Origin: Acidobacteriaceae bacterium
GTDB taxonomy: Bacteria; Acidobacteriota; Terriglobia; Terriglobales; Acidobacteriaceae
Direction: 5' to 3'
DNA: 16,220 nt
Assembly (NCBI GenBank): GCA_030042915.1
Contig: JASHYS010000275.1
Location: 1 to 16,220 of the forward strand
A model generated the notes under the pieces. The model was not told the DNA's origin and searched no databases. It worked only from the letters and a program-made list of their open reading frames with translations. This document shows positions 7,602-13,631 of this stretch, one piece after another. Each line of letters begins with the position of its first letter. Within the stretch, counting starts at the first letter, position 1. The position numbers were made by a program, and so were the translations under genes.

Positions 7602-7631
7602 TTCTCCTACTGGGATGGTGCGAACGAACCG

Positions 7632-7806
7632 ATGGCTAGACCTCGCGAGCAAACCGACGCGGCCGAGGTCGTTCGGCTACACCGGAGGCCTCAGCTTCCC
7701 GGCCATTGCGGAACGGCTAGGACTCGGCGTGGCCACGGTTCACCGGGCTTATCGTGCCGCCGTCGGTGGGCCGCGGCCGCGTTTCCAAAATCCCCTCAGC
7801 CCGTGA
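7632..7806 (+). pseudogene. Detached recombinase-type helix-turn-helix, frameshifted
   Basis: The frame starting at the ATG at 7632 reads MARPREQTDAAEVVRLH. After one extra base at about 7683 the next frame continues GGLSFPAIAERLGLGVATV and HRAYRAAVGG to a stop at 7804-7806. Joined, this matches the linker plus helix-turn-helix tail of serine recombinases: the intact recombinase at 4759-5451 has GRPRAVFNRARVLELREAG followed by RSWRQIAAELGTTVRTVRR. The catalytic domain is absent. It may be the leftover tail of a second recombinase or a small HTH regulator of the same origin. A plus-strand open frame starting at 7615 covers the HTH part. Confidence 0.5.
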
Positions 7807-7933
7807 TCGAGGCGGAGGTTATGCGGCCGCCTGCCGATCGTGGCGCGCTTCGAAAATGGCCGGTGGACATACCGCCGGTGAACAGGTTTTGGAAAGGCGG
7901 AGCGTTGCCGGAGCCGGCCACGCGGCCGGTGGC

Positions 7934-8461
7934 TCATCGAGAGGGTGCAGGGGTTTCACTCTTGATATCACACGCGAGGTCCGGTTTCATTCGCGGATCG
8001 TCCGTCACATTCTGGAAAACCATCATCCTGTATGCCCGTCCTCGCGTGCTCTGGCCCGGCGGAAGATTGAGGTTCTTCTTTTCTTCGGGCCAGAGGTGAA
8101 GCCATGACAGGGAACCATCTAAGTAATCAATGCTGACCGTGTACGTGCGCCCAGCCTGAGAAGCCTTTTTTACGCAATACACAGAATAGTCAGCGTCCGG
8201 TCCAGACACGGATACGTGATAAACAGTAAGGGTCTTGCTAAAGCCAACGCGCTCTTCAGTCGATACAGGTCTGACCTGCGTCGCTCTCGCGGAAAATGGA
8301 TCACCAATCTTCACAATCATTTTCATGGCGAGGCGATCGTCCGCACTCTTTTTGTCGCCGCCGAAGGCGAAGACGGCAACGCCGAACAACAATAGCAGGA
8401 GGCCCGGGTCCCTGAAGACCCGGGATTCACCGGCCATCCAGCCCCTACGCTTTCTTGGCAT
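7934..8461 (-). CDS. Membrane-anchored or exported hypothetical protein
   Basis: A protein of 175 residues from the ATG at 8461, or 167 from the ATG at 8437, which has the better ribosome binding site (AGGGG 4 bases upstream). The N-terminus carries a hydrophobic segment GLLLLLFGVAVFAFG after basic residues, a signal peptide or membrane anchor. The rest should lie outside the cytoplasm. It contains alternating strand-like stretches (KTLTVYHVSVSGPDADYSVY, TYTVSIDYLDGSLSWLHLW) and ends in a probably flexible SETPAPSR. No lipobox and no family recognised. It follows the gene ending at 8471 by 9 bases, so the two form a minus-strand operon inverted relative to the surrounding island genes, as is usual for cargo. 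Confidence 0.65.
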   Translation of the reverse strand: MPRKRRGWMAGESRVFRDPGLLLLLFGVAVFAFGGDKKSADDRLAMKMIVKIGDPFSARATQVRPVSTEERVGFSKTLTVYHVSVSGPDADYSVYCVKKASQAGRTYTVSIDYLDGSLSWLHLWPEEKKNLNLPPGQSTRGRAYRMMVFQNVTDDPRMKPDLACDIKSETPAPSR

Positions 8462-8470
8462 CCGAGAGAC

Positions 8471-8890
8471 CTACAGGGTTCCGCCGCTAACACACCGCCA
8501 GCCCCGTCGCGACAATTTGCCCGGCCACGCCGGGTCAGCTTTTGGAGCCGGAGAAAACAGGCGTACGCAGAAATACTGCGGCTTCTTGCCGCGTGGTTTT
8601 GGTGAAAAGCCGTTCCACTTTGCGCTGTCATACTGTCGGACCAACGAAAGAGTTTGATCGGCGCATCTTTCCAGGCCTCTTGTTACCGCGTGGATATCCT
8701 GCTCGAACCAATATTCCGACAGCCACGCCTCCAGGGCTTCGCGTGGCAGTCCCTCATTGCAGAGGTCGGATTCCTCAAGTACGGTACCTCCGCGTTCTTG
8801 GGCAATCGCGATCTCATCAGACTCCCGCCATGGCCCGAGAATAGTTGATCCCTTAAACCGCGGTCCGCTCCATCTTGTATCCATAGTCAT
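8471..8890 (-). CDS. Hypothetical protein, first gene of the inverted cassette
   Basis: A 139-residue, apparently cytoplasmic protein without a recognised family. GGGAG lies 4 bases before the ATG at 8890, and a second ATG two codons in (8884) is equally possible. It is rich in Trp, Glu and Arg: GPWRESDEIAIAQERGGTVL and EALEAWLSEYWFEQDIHAVT suggest alpha-helices. A basic region (GFSPKPRGKKPQYFCVR) and an Arg/Trp-rich tail (LSRRGWRCVSGGTL) follow. It is transcribed divergently from the excisionase-like gene at 9034, and the exported hypothetical protein lies 9 bases downstream. Confidence 0.6.
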   Translation of the reverse strand: MTMDTRWSGPRFKGSTILGPWRESDEIAIAQERGGTVLEESDLCNEGLPREALEAWLSEYWFEQDIHAVTRGLERCADQTLSLVRQYDSAKWNGFSPKPRGKKPQYFCVRLFSPAPKADPAWPGKLSRRGWRCVSGGTL

Positions 8891-9033
8891 CAGTCTCCCT
8901 TCGGCCAACGCTGCTGACGAATCTGCCGGCTCAAAACTCCGCCACGGGGGGATTTGGCCGGTGTAGGTGTATATAGATGCTCCATCCAATCAACCTCACC
9001 AGGCGCTGAAGTTGAACACAGCGGTGCCTGGCC
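8891..9033. promoter_or_regulatory. Divergent promoter region
   Basis: This spacer separates the minus-strand cassette (start 8890) from the plus-strand Xis-like gene (start 9034), so it must carry promoters in both directions. A TATATAG stretch at 8970-8976 could serve as a -10 box for the plus strand. No matching -35 box is clear. Confidence 0.35.
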
Positions 9034-9261
9034 ATGGAAGATAGAGCATTTCTCTCCACTCGCGCAGCGGCGAAGGAGTACGGAATCCCCTATTGGCTGC
9101 TGCTGGAAGGCGTACGAACCGGTCGCATCAAGACTGTGACGCTCTCGAAACGGCGATTGATTCCGGCCGAGGGCCTGCGGGCGTTTCTCGCCGAAGCCAA
9201 TCGACCGCACGTCGTCGGCCAACAGGCAATGGATTCAGCAGAAACTGCGGTCTCAGCTTGA
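9034..9261 (+). CDS. Excisionase/AlpA-like helix-turn-helix protein
   Basis: A 75-residue DNA-binding protein. It has the HTH_17 layout: LSTRAAAKEYGIPYWLLLEG (residues 7-26, helix-turn-helix), then VRTGRIKTVTLSKRRLIPAE (winged hairpin with Arg/Lys contacts) and GLRAFLAEA (closing helix). Proteins of this type act as excisionases that bend DNA at attachment sites, or as AlpA-like activators in phages and phage satellites. The start is the ATG at 9034; no strong ribosome binding site is seen. It stands at the head of the plus-strand replication-integration block, as expected for a regulator/excisionase. Confidence 0.8.
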   Translation: MEDRAFLSTRAAAKEYGIPYWLLLEGVRTGRIKTVTLSKRRLIPAEGLRAFLAEANRPHVVGQQAMDSAETAVSA

Positions 9262-9280
9262 ATGCAGGCCCTAAAAGAAT

Positions 9281-9311
9281 CGAGCCCACCGGCGCATTCC
9301 GTGTGGGCTCG
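9281..9311. other. 9-bp hairpin between the Xis-like and 50-residue genes
   Basis: CGAGCCCAC (9281-9289) pairs exactly with GTGGGCTCG (9303-9311) around 13 bases. On the plus strand only a weak T-containing tail (gtgttgtt) follows. On the minus strand the hairpin is followed by attctttt, which is closer to a terminator, yet no minus-strand gene ends here. It may be a terminator or attenuator between the Xis-like gene and the replication genes. Confidence 0.5.
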
Positions 9312-9330
9312 GGTGTTGTTGGGATGAGAC

Positions 9331-9483
9331 ATGAAAACTATAACATACATCGATGCGAATTCAGTCCGAGCCACCGCACGCCTCGTAGCAATCTGCTGGG
9401 CCTGGCAACTCCGAGACGCCGGCGAGCCTGCGCCCGACTTGCGCAAGTTGACGGCGCAAGTACTCCGCGAGGTGCGGCGGTGA
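9331..9483 (+). CDS. Small protein upstream of the replication gene
   Basis: A 50-residue open frame, MKTITYIDANSVRATARLVA followed by ICWAWQLRDAGEPAPDLRKL, ending in VLREVRR. It begins with a clear ATG, has a purine-rich GGGATGAGAC upstream, and is helix-rich and basic at the end. Its TGA overlaps a GTG (GTGA at 9480-9483), the same stop-start arrangement seen at 6604 and 11480, which points to coupling with the replication gene. Family not recognised. Confidence 0.55.
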   Translation: MKTITYIDANSVRATARLVAICWAWQLRDAGEPAPDLRKLTAQVLREVRR

Positions 9484-10060
9484 CTCGCGGTTCCCGCTGC
9501 AAGCACGGGATTACGAGGCCCTAAACGCCCGCTGGATAACGGGCGAACTGGCGGACTTGGCACAGATACGCCGCGTTTCTGATGCCGAGGGCGCGCTGAT
9601 TGTGGGGAAGAACGGATCCGGCAATTATGCTGGCCTGCTGATTCCGTATACTCTACCTGGTTCGTTTGATGTCCGCGGTTACCGCCTGCGAGTCGACCAT
9701 CCCGAGATGGACGAACACAATAAGCCCCGCTATAAGTACCTCGCCGAGCCCGGCAGCGCAAATAAGCTGTACTTCGCTCCAGTCACAGACCGGGCCTGGC
9801 TGCAAGACCCGAGCATCCCCATCGTTATCACCGAGGGCGAGTTCAAAACTATCAGCCTGTCGCGACTCGCACAACATAATTTGGGCGATGCAGCGGACCG
9901 GCCGGGGTTTCTTGCGCTCGGGTTGAGCGGAGTGTGGAATTGGCGCGGAACGATCGGCAAGACGGTGGATGCAAGCGGTACTCGCGTCGACCAGAAAGGC
10001 CCGATCGCGGACCTGGCTCTGGTTGAGTGGAAGCAACGCACCGTCACTATTTTTTTTTGA
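9480..10060 (+). CDS. Replication protein, N-terminal part (DUF3854/Toprim-like), frame interrupted
   Basis: This frame encodes the N-terminal half of a primase-like replication protein. Family-like sequence begins around 9485 with SRFPLQARDYEALNARWITG and ELADLAQIRRVSDAEGA. It continues with GNYAGLLIPYTLPG, VRGYRLRVDHPEM, the conserved PIVITEGEFKTISLSRLAQ and LGLSGVWNWRGTIGK. It then stops at TGA 10058-10060. TEGE is the expected first acidic motif of a Toprim fold. In the conserved frame no standard start occurs before a TTG at 9557, which would cut off family-like residues. The likely start is the GTG at 9480, which overlaps the upstream stop but needs a one-base frame change near 9485. 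The second Toprim motif lies in the next frame. Confidence 0.65.
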
Positions 10061-11483
10061 TGCCGATGTTGAGGGCAACCCAAAAGTCCGGCAGGCGCGC
10101 CATGGTCTTACCGATGAACTGAAAAGCCGCGGCGCCAAGGTGAAATGGGTCTTCTGGCCGAAAAAGCTTCCGGCTAGCGTCAAGGGCATCGACGATTACC
10201 TGGCGGCCCTGGGGCCGGAAGCCGCGCTCGAAATGCTGGGGAATGCACGAGCGGAAAAGGTCACGGCCGAGCACCAGGCGAAAGCAGCCAGGCAGTTCAC
10301 GGCATTGCGCGAGGATCTGTACCGACTCGATATTCCGGACCTTGGCATCACGTTTGAAATCGACCGGCTACGGCGTGAGCACCAGGAACTCATCGGCGAA
10401 CTGTGTGTGCGCTGCGACTTACCCGGGGCCCGTTCTTACGATGGAAACCTGAGCATCGCGGACTTTAACCTTTCATCCGCCAGAGCGAGGATTGATCGCG
10501 CCAAGCTCCTCAAGGACCGCGGCAAGGCGGCTGAGTTGGACTGGCTGCAAATGCTGGAAGAGTTTTGCCAGCGAGTTCTACAGGCCGAACGCCAGGGCAA
10601 GCCGGGCGTAGACCTGAGAACATTACCCCAACCGGAGGCAGACGATGCCGTGAAGGTCGTAGGCTTCACGCTGCCCAAGCGGCATCCCACGCTGTTCTTC
10701 GGTGATGGTGGCGCGGCGAAATCGTATTTTGCCCTTTATCTCGCCGGCTTACTTTCGAAACAGGGCACGGCCGTAGCATTCTTCGATTGGGAGCTCGCCG
10801 GCGAGGATCACCGCGACAGGCTTGAGCGGCTGTTTGGAAATCAGCAAATGCCGCGGATCATTTATGCGCGCTGCGACAGGCCGTTAGTCTCCGAGGTCGA
10901 CCGGCTGCGTCGTATCGTGCGCGAGCATGGCATCGAGTATTCGTTTTTCGATTCGGTCGCGTTTGCGTGCGATGGGCCGCCGGAGTCTGCAGAAGCCGCC
11001 GGCCGCTACTTCCGGGCCGTGCGACAGATCGGCGGCGGGTCGGCCCATTTAGCGCACATCACGAAGGGCGAGAACGGCGACCGGAAGCCGTTTGGCTCCA
11101 GTTTCTGGCACAATGGCGCGCGCTCGACGTGGTTTGTCGAGAGAGCCGAATCGGCCAGCGATCAAGTGATTGACGTTGCTTTCCATCACCGCAAGGCCAA
11201 CCTGGGCCGCCTGCACGCTCCCATTGGGTTTCAGATCACGTTTACCAATGACTGCACCGTGTTCAAGACCTCGGACGTTGCCGATAATCCCGACCTTGCG
11301 GTGAAAATGAGCATCCGCCAGCGAATGGCGTCTCTGTTACGCAGAGGCGCTATGACGCCGGAAGCGATCGCGGATGAGCTCGAAGTTGAAGTCGAAACCA
11401 TAAAACGGACAGTCCGGCGCTACAAAGCCATTTTCACAACAGTGAATGGCAGGTTTGCCTTGCTTGAAAAGGAGATAGCGTGA
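9969..11483 (+). CDS. Replication protein, C-terminal part: RecA-like helicase ATPase with winged helix
   Basis: The open frame runs from an ATG at 9969, but family-like sequence begins only at the T9 run (10050) with FFDADVEGNPKVRQARHGL and KKLPASVKGIDDYLAALGPE, the end of the DUF3854/Toprim domain. The first 27 residues are out-of-frame sequence. A helical linker leads to an AAA_25/RepA-type ATPase: Walker A GDGGAAKS at 10701-10724, Walker B around YSFFDSVAFACDG (about 10937-10975), and AHLAHITKGENGDRKPFGSS as sensor loop. The C-terminus holds a winged helix (RRGAMTPEAIADELEVEVET, IKRTVRRYKAIF). Joined to the upstream part, this makes a primase-helicase initiator of about 665 residues, the likely replication protein of the element. 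Its TGA overlaps the next start as GTGA. Confidence 0.8.
   Translation: MQAVLASTRKARSRTWLWLSGSNAPSLFFFDADVEGNPKVRQARHGLTDELKSRGAKVKWVFWPKKLPASVKGIDDYLAALGPEAALEMLGNARAEKVTAEHQAKAARQFTALREDLYRLDIPDLGITFEIDRLRREHQELIGELCVRCDLPGARSYDGNLSIADFNLSSARARIDRAKLLKDRGKAAELDWLQMLEEFCQRVLQAERQGKPGVDLRTLPQPEADDAVKVVGFTLPKRHPTLFFGDGGAAKSYFALYLAGLLSKQGTAVAFFDWELAGEDHRDRLERLFGNQQMPRIIYARCDRPLVSEVDRLRRIVREHGIEYSFFDSVAFACDGPPESAEAAGRYFRAVRQIGGGSAHLAHITKGENGDRKPFGSSFWHNGARSTWFVERAESASDQVIDVAFHHRKANLGRLHAPIGFQITFTNDCTVFKTSDVADNPDLAVKMSIRQRMASLLRRGAMTPEAIADELEVEVETIKRTVRRYKAIFTTVNGRFALLEKEIA
10050..10060 (+). other. T9 run with UUU-UGA: frame change site in the replication gene
   Basis: Nine consecutive T residues (10050-10058) are followed by GATGCC. 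In the upstream frame they read ATT TTT TTT TGA. Skipping one T gives TTT TTT GAT GCC GAT, restoring FFDADVE, the Toprim DxD motif. A +1 slip at UUU-UGA, slippage of RNA polymerase on the T run, a real mutation or a homopolymer error would all fit. Confidence 0.6.
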
Positions 11484-11556
11484 GCGGACAAAGTGTCCGG
11501 ACATTTCGGACACATCCAGCGGCGGACACACTCTCTCTCTTAGAGAGTGTCCGTCC
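11406..11556. repeat. Cluster of CGGAC/GTCCG inverted repeats at the end of the replication gene
   Basis: CGGAC or GTCCG occurs about eight times here. Ordered palindromes include CGGACaGTCCG (11406-11416), CGGACAaagTGTCCG (11485-11499) and GTGTCCG-N7-CGGACAC (11493-11513). A large hairpin joins CGGAC at 11523-11527 with GTCCG at 11549-11553, enclosing ACTCTCT/AGAGAGT. The read-out alternative is a perfect 9-bp stem at 11528-11550. Such a cluster next to an initiator gene could be a replication origin or the protein's operator. Confidence 0.55.
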
Positions 11557-11665
11557 GGTGTCATGGCCTGAATGGAAAGCCACAGCCGCGCTCGTGATCC
11601 AGTGGAAAGCCGCAAACGCTGAATTCGTCCGCAGCAAGAGTCAGGAGGCGACACCCGCGCCGTGA
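11480..11665 (+). CDS. Small protein coupled to the replication gene
   Basis: A 61-residue open frame starting at the GTG of a GTGA overlap with the stop of the helicase. It begins MSGQSVRTFRTHPAADTLSL, has a Trp-containing helical centre (SWPEWKATAALVIQWKAANA) and ends SKSQEATPAP. The stop-start overlap supports translation. The first third is formed by the palindrome cluster, so the DNA structure may matter more than the protein there. Family not recognised. Confidence 0.45.
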   Translation: MSGQSVRTFRTHPAADTLSLLESVRPVSWPEWKATAALVIQWKAANAEFVRSKSQEATPAP

Positions 11666-11733
11666 CGCCTTGCGATCCCAGTTCCGATATAATCCGACTC
11701 CTCCTCAACCACGAGGACGGAGAAGGAGATTTC

Positions 11734-12938
11734 ATGGCTGGACAGCGCTATCAGGATCCGAAAATTCAAACCCGGACGGACGTGGACCGTCCGTTCTACT
11801 TCATCCGCCCATACGTGCCGGTGATCACCAGCGACCGAATCGAGAGAAAGCAGAAATCTATCCCGATCGGCTTCTGCGATGAGACTTCGATGCGTGAAGC
11901 GAAGGCCCGTAAACAACAGGTCATGGCGACGGTAAACGCTGGCCGATTTGTGCTCCAGTCTCAAATTCAGTTCGGGGTCATGGCTCAGAAGTTCCTCGAT
12001 GCCCGTGTTCCCCAGCTCGGTAGTGCCACGCAAGACAAATACCGCACACACATCGCGAACCACATCCTGCCGGTGTTCGGCCCGCTCCAAATGTGCGACA
12101 TCGACAGGCCAACAGTGGAAGCCTGGCTGAGCGAGAAGGCGAAGCCGCACGTCGTGACTCTGAAGGGCGGAAAGACCGTGGAGCGCGAAGGCCTTGGATG
12201 GTGGGCGCGTCAGGATTTGCGGAATATCCTCAGCGCGATTTTCACTTACGCGAAGATTGCAGACTCTCGCAGGGTGAGAACCCGTGCACAGGTATCGACG
12301 CTGGGCAGAAGTGCTTCAAACGCAGAAAGCGAATTCCGAAAGCCGAAGACCTGGCCCGTTTTCTTGCGGCGCTCCCCGACACCTCGGTGTGTTCAGCCGA
12401 GGCTGCGCGCCTGATGGTGCTCACCGCGGTTGTAGCTGGACTGCGAATTTCCGAAGTGCTCGCACTAAAGCCTGAGGCCATCAGCCTGAAAGCTCAGATC
12501 CTCGACGTTCAGCGCCGTTGGCATCGCGGAGATGAGAGCGTTCCGAAATCCGAGAATTCCCAGCGGCGCCGGCAGATTGGTCCACTCGCCGCGGACTTAC
12601 TCCGGTTCGCGCACGGCAAGGCATCGGATGAATTCATCTTTGCCGGCGCCGACGGTAATCCGCCTGATGACCGCGATCTCCAGCATTACGTTTTCCGTCC
12701 GGCCGCCGAAGCCACGGGCATTTACTTCGAAGGATTCGGCATGCACACGTTCCGGCGCCTGAATATCACATGGCGGCAGGACGCCGGAGCCACGCCGTTC
12801 GAAGCGCAAAAAGCCGCGGGGCACGCGAAGCCTGATACAACCTGGCTCCACACCGTCACCGACGAGGCGCGCGAGCGTCAACACGTTCAACGGATCTGGG
12901 ACCGCATCACGGGACGGCCCACGGGAGGTGTCCAGTGA
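11734..12938 (+). pseudogene. Tyrosine recombinase (integrase), frameshifted, catalytic Tyr replaced
   Basis: This is the element's integrase, about 400 residues if joined. The ATG at 11734 has an excellent GGAGAAGGAG a few bases upstream. The first frame gives the N-terminal and core-binding domains (VMAQKFLDARVPQLG, YRTHIANHILPVFG, RQDLRNILSAIFTYAKIAD). Around 12265 one base appears to be missing, and the catalytic domain continues in another frame: QGENPCTGIDAGQK, then RIPKAEDLARFLAALPD. Catalytic residues seen are the Arg in VVAGLRISEVLALK and HTFRR (His and Arg). The GHAKPDTTWLHTVTDEARER segment has His where the family has the nucleophilic Tyr (LYT to LHT). The frame break and the lost Tyr both suggest the integrase is inactive. 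It lies directly next to the tRNA-derived attachment site. Confidence 0.85.
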
Positions 12939-12948
12939 TCAGACGTCC

Positions 12949-12998
12949 CCGTGCTTATCCGTGCTTAGTTGCCCCGTTCCGTGCTCAATCCGTGCTTA
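12949..12998 (+). repeat. Four CCGTGCTTA-type direct repeats, candidate integrase arm sites
   Basis: CCGTGCTTA occurs at 12949-12957, 12959-12967 and 12990-12998, and CCGTGCTCA at 12979-12987. Start-to-start spacings are 10, 20 and 11 bases, so the copies lie on one face of the helix. They begin 10 bases after the integrase stop and end about 60 bases before the tRNA fragment, where tyrosine integrases of phages and islands have arm-type binding sites. Confidence 0.6.
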
Positions 12999-13056
12999 AT
13001 CGGGTTTTCGTAAGTGCTTTGTTTTCAGTAAAAGTAGCGGTAACTCTAGGCTCTAG

Positions 13057-13106
13057 CTACCTTGACACGGTAGAGGTCACAGATTCGAGTTCTGTCGGGC
13101 CCACCA
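13057..13106 (+). other. attR: 3' half of a tRNA-Val(GAC) gene
   Basis: The sequence folds as the 3' part of a tRNA. The anticodon stem ctacc/ggtag encloses ttgacac (anticodon GAC, Val). Variable bases aggtc follow, then the T stem acaga/tctgt around TTCGAGT, the acceptor strand cgggccc, discriminator A and an encoded CCA ending at 13106. Upstream of 13057 there is no D arm and no matching acceptor strand, so the 5' half is absent. A 3' half next to an integrase gene is the standard scar of integration into a tRNA gene. The intact copy should lie at the other end of the element, to the left, and is not in this window. Confidence 0.8.
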
Positions 13107-13320
13107 TCTACGTCGCAATAACTCAACACTTAGCACGCTTGCCATTCACTTACGCCGTAAGGTACCTCGCCGTCTGGAGTCCAAACGGTAGCAGCCATCG
13201 ATGGCCGTTCGAGAAACGATTGAAGGGTGACGGCTTGAGCCGCAATAGATTCGAGATTCAGTTCGCCAGGCCGGCGCCTCGGGCGCAGCGTGCGAACGAG
13301 TCCTCGACCAATGGTGAGGC

Positions 13321-13584
13321 ATGACTTCGCAAGCGACGGCAACACGCCCCAAATCCAAACTTGGCCGATCGATCGGCTCGTTTTCTACGCCCGCAACCCC
13401 CGCAAGAATGACGCCGCTGTCGATCGAATGCTCCGACAGTTCGGATTCAAAATCCCAGTGCTTGCCCGCAGCGATGGCGAGGTTGTCGATGGCCACTCGA
13501 CGCCCGAAGGCTGCCTGCAAGCTCGGTATCAACGAAGTTCCCGTCATCCTCTGTGACCCCGGCGGCCAATGCCAATCCAGTTGA
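13321..13584 (+). pseudogene. ParB/Srx-like N-terminal domain fragment, multiply broken
   Basis: The conserved block of this domain is recognisable: QTWPIDRLVFYARNPRKND, FGFKIPVLARSDGEVVDGH, then KAACKLGINEVPVILCD. It is spread over two frames, changing near 13353 (start ATG at 13321 with MTSQATATRPK) and again near 13500. It also appears to lack a few residues between AAVDRM and QFGFKIP and ends abruptly after LCD. In phages and islands this domain often heads a protein with a DNA methyltransferase, or sits beside packaging genes; none of that remains. Between the tRNA fragment and this remnant (13107-13320) I see no convincing gene. Confidence 0.65.
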
Positions 13585-13631
13585 TACCTTATTCCATCCT
13601 TAAGCCAGGGCGAGTGTGAAATACTTGGGAC

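Noticed and set aside
7299..8099. 266-residue plus-strand protein
   Set aside because: Only its 7317-7601 part resembles a family (aspartic protease). The rest is read-through across the HTH remnant and antisense to the 7934-8461 gene.
13030..13106. A complete tRNA-Val gene
   Set aside because: No D arm and no 5' strand matching the cgggccc acceptor strand can be found upstream of the anticodon arm.
13130..13270. Minus-strand coding fragment ending in PDGEVPYGVSEWQAC
   Set aside because: It looks partly protein-like, but no start, family or second supporting feature was found and it runs into the ParB remnant on the other strand.
12951..13324. Plus-strand protein across the repeats and tRNA fragment
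   Set aside because: Its sequence is produced by the CCGTGCTTA repeats and tRNA bases and has no protein-like pattern.
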